Of a DNA stretch of 34,660 nucleotides, positions 23,964 through 30,499 are shown one piece after another. Source of the stretch: Candidatus Heimdallarchaeota archaeon. GTDB taxonomy: Archaea; Asgardarchaeota; Heimdallarchaeia; Heimdallarchaeales; Kariarchaeaceae. Both the position numbers and the translations under genes were made by a program. The DNA is taken from NCBI GenBank assembly GCA_027077875.1, contig JALWRB010000511.1:1-34660 (forward strand), in the 5' to 3' direction. The notes beneath the pieces were generated by a model, which saw only the letters and a program-made list of their open reading frames with translations, had not been told where the DNA came from and searched no databases. Within the stretch, counting starts at the first letter, position 1. Each line of letters starts with the position of its first letter.

Positions 23964-25266
23964 ACACTTTCCTGAAATCAACTGGTGTATAGCTCTGTCG
24001 GTTCCGCTTGAGCTGCCTACTGGGTGGGCGTGTCAAGTGCCTTTGTGCACTCGCTGATGCATAGTAGGTGACTCCTTCTACCAATTTTGGCTCTACCTCC
24101 GTGATTTGTGGTTCCCATGTCTTCGAAGAACAGGATTTGCACTTATAGCCTTTGAGAAAACCCGCACTAATCATCCTTTTGCCACAGGTGCAGAGGGGAG
24201 GTCTCCGTTCTTCCCGAGGGCTCAGCTCAACCGCCATCATCTGTTCCAGACTTACGGTGTCCTGGTCCTTACATGCACCGTGAATGTAGATGATGTCCCC
24301 CTGTCTAAGATGCGTTACAGCCCTTGCCAGTTGCTTGGTCGGTTCGAAGCACATGAGGGTGATGTCCCTGTCATCAAGTCTTACCGATACCTTGACATGA
24401 CCACCTTGACGTATCTTGGGTTGACCCGATACCGTGCAGAGAGAAGAGATCACCCGGTAACTCTCCATTTCTGTCTGGGGTCGGAGAACGTGGGCATCGG
24501 TTGCCTGATTCGTCTCGAAGATAGTGTAGCTTTCCACCTCCTCACCCAGTTCCAACTTCGTGAAGATCTCAATAAGTGCATGAGGATTATCTCCCCTAAT
24601 CCCGAAATAGACTGGATCAGGGCCACTCGGTGCTATCAGCTCCCTTTCCTGCTCGAAGTCATAAGTGGAGAATGTTGCCCTCGGGTACTTCTCTGCAATC
24701 TCCCTTACATTGGAGACAACCCTCTCTTTTCCCAGATTATCTCGCTTCCGGTACGCAATGAGCTCGTACGTCTTATCGAAGCTGAGGTCTGCACAAATTG
24801 CTGCCAAGGTACCAATCAGTCCTCTTGATGGACTACCGAGAATTGAGTACTTGTTGTACACACCAATATAATCTTTGTAGTCTAGCAATCTGTTTAGGGC
24901 CACTGTGTAGATTGAACTATCTGGGACTTTATTCATCAACAGTGCACATGGTTGTGCTTGCTCTGGTTCGATTCTATCCTGGGTATCCTCATTGATTATT
25001 TGCTTGATGGTATCCTCTAAGTTCTTTCTACTCGATCTGCTCCGAAATATAATTGCAAGGGCACCGTTTCCCCTTGTCTTGAATGGGACATTCGGGTTGA
25101 GCCTGATGAGACGCGGGTATCCGACGATACGACATCCTGTATTGCGAAGATGGTCTATTATCCGTGAAGCTGTATAGGTTGTGCATCCACCTGATGGACC
25201 GTCTGTGTCGTCGATAGCAAGATACCAAGTTTGCAATGCAGAATCCAGAGTTATCCATCCCTCCAT
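23950..25266 (-). CDS. tiaS: tRNA(Ile2) 2-agmatinylcytidine synthetase TiaS
   Basis: Archaea-specific enzyme that attaches agmatine to C34 of tRNA-Ile(CAU) so that it reads AUA. 438 residues, normal for the family. Signatures are WYLAIDDTDGPSGGCTTYTA near the N-terminus, the stretch GYPRLIRLNPNVPFKTRGNG, an SPRGLIGTLAAI segment, an OB-fold-like region (GGHVKVSVRLDDRDITLMCF) and a C-terminal zinc ribbon with CTCGKRM and CKSC. The start is the ATG at 25266; a TTG at 25233 is possible. It is a strong marker for an archaeal genome. The gene runs divergently from the MoxR operon and converges on the DhaL gene. Confidence 0.95.
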   Translation of the reverse strand: MEGWITLDSALQTWYLAIDDTDGPSGGCTTYTASRIIDHLRNTGCRIVGYPRLIRLNPNVPFKTRGNGALAIIFRSRSSRKNLEDTIKQIINEDTQDRIEPEQAQPCALLMNKVPDSSIYTVALNRLLDYKDYIGVYNKYSILGSPSRGLIGTLAAICADLSFDKTYELIAYRKRDNLGKERVVSNVREIAEKYPRATFSTYDFEQERELIAPSGPDPVYFGIRGDNPHALIEIFTKLELGEEVESYTIFETNQATDAHVLRPQTEMESYRVISSLCTVSGQPKIRQGGHVKVSVRLDDRDITLMCFEPTKQLARAVTHLRQGDIIYIHGACKDQDTVSLEQMMAVELSPREERRPPLCTCGKRMISAGFLKGYKCKSCSSKTWEPQITEVEPKLVEGVTYYASASAQRHLTRPPSRQLKRNRQSYTPVDFRKVFSES

Positions 25267-25307
25267 GCAGAATTCTCAAGTATCACTGATGATGGTTGTT
25301 GCGCAAA

Positions 25308-25318
25308 GTTAAATATTG
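25308..25318 (+). promoter_or_regulatory. TATA-like box of the MoxR operon
   Basis: The sequence gttaaatattg is centred 29 bases before the ATG at 25342, the first gene of the MoxR-DUF58 operon. Being near-symmetric it might also serve the divergent tiaS gene, though it lies about 47 bases before the tiaS ATG. Confidence 0.5.
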
Positions 25319-25341
25319 TCCAAACCTCATGACCATTGAAC

Positions 25342-26220
25342 ATGAGTAATCCAAATGATACGGAGAAGTCACAGTTTAAGGCTTCATCTATAGCTGTTCT
25401 CATAAGTGGATTATTCGTGTTCGGGGGATTTGTCCAGAACGGGGTCATAGGCTTCTCAGATGGCTCAAATATCTATCAGACCCTTGTACCCATCGCCATA
25501 ATGTTCTACCTGTTAATACTTCTAGGGTTGTCTCTAGCTGGGTTTAAGCTCAAGAAACATGAGATGATCGTGATTTCACTCGTGCTCACGATAATTCTAT
25601 TCTCATTTTTTAATCTGGCACTAAAGCCCAATTTCAAAGTAAAGGATTCGACAGGTGGTGATCAGGGTGACGAAGATTTAATCACTCGAACATCCACCCA
25701 AGTCAGCAGTGAGGCCTCTATAGGCTCGACCTATTCCGTCACGATCACGAGTAATCAGCTCTCCCAAGAACCTGAAATTGTAGGGGTGTTTCTAACACAG
25801 TTTCAGCTGTTCATCATCTCGATTACACTTGTGCTGATGGTTTTCATCCTTATCTTTGTGTACTCACGAAGCCTTGGCAATAGAATAAATATCAGATTTG
25901 TAGATGAGCAGACGTATAAAGCAGAGTACTCCGAACATCAGAGTTCAATTATCAAGATTTACACCACGACCAGCTTCAAGCTGGAAAAGCAGTTCGGGCG
26001 AGCGCCAAATTGGTACTCACCAACACACTTCTCCAATGAGATAAGTAAGAAGACAATTGCGAGCTTGGCTAGTTCTTGGGAAAGCCTGACCAAACTCTAC
26101 GAAGAAGCACGATTTGGAAGAAGAGAAGTTACGATCGAGGATGTAGAGAATGCGCAGGACCTCATGGCCCAGATAGATGGATTGCTTGAGCGGTTGAGGA
26201 AAGAGATGGAGGCGAAATGA
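25342..26220 (+). CDS. Membrane protein with DUF4129-like C-terminal region, first gene of the MoxR operon
   Basis: 292 residues from the ATG at 25342. Three hydrophobic segments lie near residues 15-35, 48-66 and 76-90, then a polar outside-type loop rich in Ser, Thr and Gly (about 95-145), then a fourth segment (FQLFIISITLVLMVFILIFVY). The cytosolic tail ends with SSWESLTKLYEEARFGRREV, similar in pattern to the C-terminal helix of DUF4129 proteins that accompany MoxR and DUF58 genes. I judge this relation as likely but weak. The stop overlaps the next start (ATGA), showing translational coupling. Confidence 0.7.
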   Translation: MSNPNDTEKSQFKASSIAVLISGLFVFGGFVQNGVIGFSDGSNIYQTLVPIAIMFYLLILLGLSLAGFKLKKHEMIVISLVLTIILFSFFNLALKPNFKVKDSTGGDQGDEDLITRTSTQVSSEASIGSTYSVTITSNQLSQEPEIVGVFLTQFQLFIISITLVLMVFILIFVYSRSLGNRINIRFVDEQTYKAEYSEHQSSIIKIYTTTSFKLEKQFGRAPNWYSPTHFSNEISKKTIASLASSWESLTKLYEEARFGRREVTIEDVENAQDLMAQIDGLLERLRKEMEAK

Positions 26221-26747
26221 TGGATCCCTACGACATCCTCATATCACCGTACAGATACCTCGGGCTCATTTGGGTGATCAACATCCTCCTTTTCTACTAC
26301 ATCTTCAGGACGATTGCCTACTGGAAAACTGTACCCGAATGGGAGCCTGTAGAGACCAACGTCTCGTTACGTTACAGGCAGGGATTCATGACTCACAAAT
26401 ACATAGTTGAGCTCTCCAAGCATAACCCTGGTGGTCACCCCGTGAAATTTGTGGAGTTTGTCCACAAGGAGGTACTCTTCAATATCGCCTTTGCGCTTGG
26501 TATCAAGGTCAAAGATGCTATTGACATGCTCAAGGATGAGCGTTTGCTGAGATCGCTGTTCTTTGACGAGGACATCATCTACTTCCTCAAACATCCCACG
26601 AAATGGATGAGGCAATATCCGTACATCCGAACGAGGTTCTTTATCTTCAGAATCCCATACATATCTCCTGAGCTTCAGGATGCGCTCAACGAGATGATCA
26701 GACGAATATCAATGAGCATTCTATCAAGGAGTGAACACAATGAGTAA
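26217..26747 (+). CDS. Single-pass membrane protein of unknown function in the MoxR operon
   Basis: 176 residues. One membrane segment near the N-terminus (LGLIWVINILLFYYIF, about 15-30) is followed by a soluble, mostly helical domain with no recognised family (VKFVEFVHKEVLFNIAFAL, KVKDAIDMLKDERLLRSLFF). The start ATG overlaps the previous stop by four bases and is preceded by a ggagg ribosome-binding site; its own end overlaps moxR by eight bases. Such tight overlaps suggest stoichiometric production with its neighbours, so it is probably a subunit of the complex served by MoxR. Confidence 0.75.
   Translation: MMDPYDILISPYRYLGLIWVINILLFYYIFRTIAYWKTVPEWEPVETNVSLRYRQGFMTHKYIVELSKHNPGGHPVKFVEFVHKEVLFNIAFALGIKVKDAIDMLKDERLLRSLFFDEDIIYFLKHPTKWMRQYPYIRTRFFIFRIPYISPELQDALNEMIRRISMSILSRSEHNE
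26726..26731 (+). promoter_or_regulatory. Ribosome-binding site of moxR
   Basis: The hexamer aaggag lies eight bases before the ATG at 26740. It selects this ATG over the in-frame GTG at 26731 and contrasts with the leaderless first genes elsewhere in the window. Confidence 0.6.
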
Positions 26748-27693
26748 CGACAGAAATCCATACGAGATAATTAACGATATTATTACCCAAGTCAAAAAGG
26801 TCATCGTCGGCAAGGACGAAGTTCTGAAACTGATCATGACGGGGATCCTCGCTAAGGGGAATATCCTCTTTGAGGACGTTCCTGGCTTGGGGAAGACGAT
26901 GATGGTGAGGGCCTTCTCCCAAGCAATGGGGCTGGATTTCAAGCGTATCCAGTTTACTCCGGATCTGCTTCCTGCAGACATCACAGGTATTTCTATCTTC
27001 AATATAAAGGAGCAAGAATTCGTCTTCAAACCAGGGCCATTGTTCACCAACTTACTCCTTGCTGACGAGATCAATCGAGCAACCCCCAAGACTCAGTCGG
27101 CACTCCTTGAAGCGATGCAGGAGAAAACCGTTACAGTTGACGGTGTCACACGGACCCTCACAGAACCCTTCCTCGTTCTCGCTACACAGAACCCCCTTGA
27201 ATACGAGGGGACTTTTGCCTTACCCGAGGCCCAGCTCGACCGTTTCCTCCTGAAACTCGAAGTAGGCTACCCCTCGCACGAATCGGAGATACAGATTCTG
27301 AGGAATAGGATACAGCGGCAGAGGGAGGAGTTCAACCTCGACAAGGTGGCATCTTTAAATGATGTTCTCCATCTTCAGGAGCTGGTCGAGAAAGTCGTTG
27401 TTGACGACGTCATCCTGACCTATATCGTCAACTTGGTGAAGGAGACGAGGGAGCACAACCAGATTGCTGTGGGTGCAAGCCCCCGTGGTTCCCTAGGGTT
27501 GGTTCAGGCGTCCAAGGCATGGGCCTTCATCCACGGTCGGGACTTTGTAAATCCACAGGATGTCCAAGATGTCTTCATCTCCACGATCAAGCACAGGATT
27601 ATTCTGAGGTCCGGAGACCTGCTCTCGGGCGTCACCGTCGAGACCCTTCTCGGTGAGATACTGAGAAAGGTCACTGCTCCAAGAATCGAGTGA
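26740..27693 (+). CDS. moxR: MoxR-family AAA+ ATPase
   Basis: Chaperone-like AAA+ ATPase that remodels or inserts cofactors into partner complexes, usually together with von Willebrand A proteins. 317 residues. Walker A is EDVPGLGKTMM at about residues 44-54, Walker B LLADEINRATPKTQ, with QSALLEAMQEKTVTVDG and sensor 1 VLATQNPLEYEGTFALPEAQ, followed by the arginine-finger segment LDRFLLKLEVGYP. The C-terminal helical lid contains GASPRGSLGLVQASKAWAF. It is directly followed by a DUF58 gene six bases downstream, the classic MoxR pairing. Confidence 0.95.
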   Translation: MSNDRNPYEIINDIITQVKKVIVGKDEVLKLIMTGILAKGNILFEDVPGLGKTMMVRAFSQAMGLDFKRIQFTPDLLPADITGISIFNIKEQEFVFKPGPLFTNLLLADEINRATPKTQSALLEAMQEKTVTVDGVTRTLTEPFLVLATQNPLEYEGTFALPEAQLDRFLLKLEVGYPSHESEIQILRNRIQRQREEFNLDKVASLNDVLHLQELVEKVVVDDVILTYIVNLVKETREHNQIAVGASPRGSLGLVQASKAWAFIHGRDFVNPQDVQDVFISTIKHRIILRSGDLLSGVTVETLLGEILRKVTAPRIE

Positions 27694-27699
27694 TGTACC

Positions 27700-28986
27700 G
27701 TGGTCACAAAGCGCATCTCCAGGAATGCATTGAGGAATATTTGGCTGGTGCCCATCACCTTCTTCATCATGGTCTACTTCTATTTTGTGCAGTACACCGT
27801 GACATCGGTGTTCATCTGGATGATACCCTCCATTATGATCATGACCGACCTCTACGTCAGATCCACTCAGGGCGAGAAAGATCCACAGCTTGAATTCACA
27901 CGCCATGTAAGCGGGGACAATTTCTTCCAGACCGCAGAGATCAAGGTCGAACTGGTGATCGAGAACAAAGGTGAGGGGACGTTCAGAGGCGAGGTAGTTG
28001 ACCTTCTGCCGAAGAACTCCATCCTGATTATGGGCTCGAACAAGAATGTCATCTTCGTTCCCCCCGCAGAGTCCGCAACTATTTCGTACTCCTTCACGTT
28101 CAACATCAGGGGAAAGTATGAGATAGGGCCCATCAACATGATGTACCACTCAAAGAACGAGGTCTACACATATGTTGACCAAGTAAATCTTGTCAACCAC
28201 TTCACAATAATTCCCCTTCCTGCGGATGTCAGTGCATACCCCACGCTCGTCAAGCACCTGAGGGCAATTGGCGGTCCCTTTCCCTCCAAGCTGAATGGGG
28301 AGGGTTGGAGCTTCAGCGGGATTAGGGACTACTACTCGAATGATCCCATGAAATGGGTCAACTGGAAGGCCACGGCCAAGTTAGGGAAGCTACAGGTTAA
28401 TGAGTTCGCCCTCCAGAGATCTACAAAGGTGCTGATCGTTCTCGATATTGCCGATGAGTCCTCCGAAGTTCTCGAAAGGAGCATCGAAGTTGCTCTTGGA
28501 CTGACGGAGTACCTGCTGACCTCATCGTGTAAGGTTGGGATTATCACGCTGGGGAAATACGTCACGTACTTCCCACCGACAAGTAGCCGGAAGAAGATGG
28601 TAGGGATCTCGCACTTGCTGACAAATGTACAGGTGGGGAAGATCGATAACAGGCAGTTGTTCAGGAAGAGACTGGACAATATCGTGAGCAGATTACAGTC
28701 GGACCACGAGGTGATAATTTTCAGTTCAATGTCCGACAAGAACCTAGTGGATGTCCTTGTTGACACTTTCCCACTGGTCGGAAACACAACGATTTTCACC
28801 CCAGACTTTACCCGTCTGTACAATGTGCACGGTGAAAGTAAGACTGGGCAGTCTGTCATCTCCAGTCTCTTCTACTTCAACCGCATGATTACCACGGATA
28901 AAATTGTCCGAAGGGGGGTCAAGGTGAGGTACTGGAATCCAATCCTCGGACTGAACAAGTCCGTTAAGATCCAGGGGAGGTTCTGA
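27700..28986 (+). CDS. DUF58 protein (membrane-anchored, VWA-like domain)
   Basis: 428 residues from a GTG. Two membrane segments lie at about 13-34 and 37-50, then a beta-rich domain (about 60-170), then the DUF58 signature GEGWSFSGIRDYYSNDPMKW followed by VNWKATAKLGKLQVNEF at about 201-236. After it comes a von Willebrand A-like fold starting KVLIVLDIADESS (about 243); the metal site D-x-S-x-S is degenerate (DIADESS), so metal binding may be lost. DUF58 proteins act with MoxR ATPases in envelope or complex assembly, but the substrate is unknown. The GTG start lacks an obvious ribosome-binding site and is six bases after moxR. Confidence 0.9.
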   Translation: MVTKRISRNALRNIWLVPITFFIMVYFYFVQYTVTSVFIWMIPSIMIMTDLYVRSTQGEKDPQLEFTRHVSGDNFFQTAEIKVELVIENKGEGTFRGEVVDLLPKNSILIMGSNKNVIFVPPAESATISYSFTFNIRGKYEIGPINMMYHSKNEVYTYVDQVNLVNHFTIIPLPADVSAYPTLVKHLRAIGGPFPSKLNGEGWSFSGIRDYYSNDPMKWVNWKATAKLGKLQVNEFALQRSTKVLIVLDIADESSEVLERSIEVALGLTEYLLTSSCKVGIITLGKYVTYFPPTSSRKKMVGISHLLTNVQVGKIDNRQLFRKRLDNIVSRLQSDHEVIIFSSMSDKNLVDVLVDTFPLVGNTTIFTPDFTRLYNVHGESKTGQSVISSLFYFNRMITTDKIVRRGVKVRYWNPILGLNKSVKIQGRF

Positions 28987-28988
28987 GC

Positions 28989-29687
28989 ATGAGTCACTAC
29001 ATCGACGAAGAAGCTGAGCTAATCACGCAGTACCGAAAGCTCCTCGATAAAATGAAGATAGAGATTTTCGTCGGTTCCTTGGTTATGGGACTTGCAGCAG
29101 GAGCTGGGTTGGTATTCAAGGGTGTTCTTGACCTTATCTTCAAACTGAACCTCCTCCTGTTCTTCGGGGGTCTGGTCTTCATGTTCCTGAGCTACATCCT
29201 CTCGGAATCGATAATGGAACAGGTAGACGGACGGGTGAACGAACTTTACAAGTACTGGACGATAGGTGGGCTGTTCACTACCTTCCTCTCCGGGGTGAAC
29301 ATCAGCCTCATGCTGATTGTCTACACTGCCGCACTGATGTACACGGACAACCTCAAACTATTCATGAAGAGGGTCAACTGGGCCCATCGTAAGTTCCTCG
29401 CTGACAGCAGTCATGTGATCTCCGCAGATCTTGCGTACAACAACTACAGGTACCTCAAGGACCGAGTCGAATGGAACGCCAATCTTGTTAGCACCACCAC
29501 CACCATCGTACTTGTGGGCTACTCCGTAAGCTACCTCTTTATGGAGTCGGTGATCTTGGACATCTTCCAGATCCTGTCGCTTGTTATACTCGTCATCTAT
29601 GCCGTACCCAAAATGCTGGGTATCCCTGGTAAGGAAGAAGAATCAGTCATTGAGGAGTCCAATCGAATCCATCGAATCACCAGATAA
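28989..29687 (+). CDS. Membrane protein of unknown function, last gene of the MoxR operon
   Basis: 232 residues with membrane segments near 25-45, 53-72, 93-118 and a long hydrophobic region at about 165-205. The N-terminus (MSHYIDEEAELITQYRKLLD) and the stretch 120-160 (KRVNWAHRKFLADSSHV) are amphipathic. No family is recognised. The ATG lies two bases after the DUF58 stop and is preceded by aggggagg inside the end of DUF58, a strong ribosome-binding site. Its position in place of the usual transglutaminase or VWA partner makes it a candidate membrane subunit of the system. Confidence 0.75.
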   Translation: MSHYIDEEAELITQYRKLLDKMKIEIFVGSLVMGLAAGAGLVFKGVLDLIFKLNLLLFFGGLVFMFLSYILSESIMEQVDGRVNELYKYWTIGGLFTTFLSGVNISLMLIVYTAALMYTDNLKLFMKRVNWAHRKFLADSSHVISADLAYNNYRYLKDRVEWNANLVSTTTTIVLVGYSVSYLFMESVILDIFQILSLVILVIYAVPKMLGIPGKEEESVIEESNRIHRITR

Positions 29688-29691
29688 CACA

Positions 29692-29702
29692 GGTTATATA
29701 CC
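29692..29702 (+). promoter_or_regulatory. TATA-like box of bud32
   Basis: The sequence ggttatatacc is a perfect inverted repeat centred 26 bases before the GTG at 29723. It separates bud32 from the MoxR operon and supports a leaderless GTG start. Confidence 0.55.
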
Positions 29703-29722
29703 ATCTCTTCTGCTATGATATC

Positions 29723-30355
29723 GTGGAATTCGAGAATCTTGAGTTCATGTCAAGAGCAGCCGAGGCAGAGCTTTTCAAGATCCAGTACATGGACATTCCC
29801 TGCGTGCTCAAGCGTAGAAAGAAGAAGTCCTACCGGAATCCCCAACTCGATCAGTCACTCAATCAGAAGAGGACACAGACAGAATCGAATGTCCTAGCGA
29901 CCGCACTATTGAACGATATAAACGTCCCTACGGTCAGACTCGTGGATTATGCTTCCTTCTCAATCGTGATGGACTACATCGACGGGAAACCCCTCAAGGA
30001 GCATGTGGACTCCCCAACTGTCAAGGAGCTTTTCCTAGAGCTGGGGAAGCAGGTGGGGAATCTCCACAACCTTGATATCGTCCATGGGGATCTGACGACA
30101 TCAAACGTCATCATCAAGAAGGGTGAGGTCTTTCTCATAGACTTCGGGTTGGCAAAATTCTCCTCATCTCTTGAGGACAAAGGCGTTGATCTTCTGGTCT
30201 TGTACCGCACGTTGCTCAGCACACATTCCCACATCGTGGACACTGCGTGGTCCGCCCTTTTAGACGGATACACCCAGACATCGAAGCTCAACCGCAAGGA
30301 GATCCTCAAGAGATTGGAAACTATCGAGAAGAGAAAGCGCTATAGCGGACACTAG
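29723..30355 (+). CDS. bud32: Bud32, KEOPS complex kinase/ATPase
   Basis: Small atypical kinase of the KEOPS complex, which with Kae1 makes t6A on ANN-decoding tRNAs; works in the cytosol. 210 residues, standard size. Motifs in order: RAAEAELFKI (reduced glycine loop), the lysine segment VLKRRKKKSYRNPQLDQSL, catalytic loop HGDLTTSNVI with Asp123 and Asn128, DFGLA from Asp140, and EDKGVDLLVL from 151, typical of Bud32. The C-terminal KRLETIEKRKRYSGH provides the basic tail. The gene is not fused to Kae1 and no Kae1 lies beside it. Confidence 0.94.
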   Translation: MEFENLEFMSRAAEAELFKIQYMDIPCVLKRRKKKSYRNPQLDQSLNQKRTQTESNVLATALLNDINVPTVRLVDYASFSIVMDYIDGKPLKEHVDSPTVKELFLELGKQVGNLHNLDIVHGDLTTSNVIIKKGEVFLIDFGLAKFSSSLEDKGVDLLVLYRTLLSTHSHIVDTAWSALLDGYTQTSKLNRKEILKRLETIEKRKRYSGH

Positions 30356-30499
30356 GATCTGCGATGTCTTACCGATGTGCTTATAGGCAGGATAGTTCCA
30401 TGTGGTACTGAGAACATTTATTTTCTCTAAGCTATACGGAGTGCGGTTTACATCGAGAACATAAATCAAGCCTACAACCTACTTGTCAGCAAATATCTG
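30356..30499 (+). other. Gap before the Hsp70-like gene, with possible promoter
   Basis: These 144 bases hold no gene. Two A/T-rich boxes are present, acatttatttt near 30413-30424 and acataaatc near 30459-30467. The second is centred about 38 bases before the GTG at 30500, giving a short leader. The frame of the downstream gene is open back to 30431 but has no ATG, GTG or TTG in that stretch, so the start cannot move upstream with a standard codon. Confidence 0.35.

Noticed and set aside
24106..24828. A 240-codon plus-strand ORF
   Set aside because: It lies wholly inside tiaS on the other strand, has no promoter or family features, and tiaS is unmistakable.
27493..28149. A 218-codon minus-strand ORF
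   Set aside because: Spans the end of moxR and the start of the DUF58 gene on the other strand; its composition (many His, Asp and Gly) is that of an antisense shadow.
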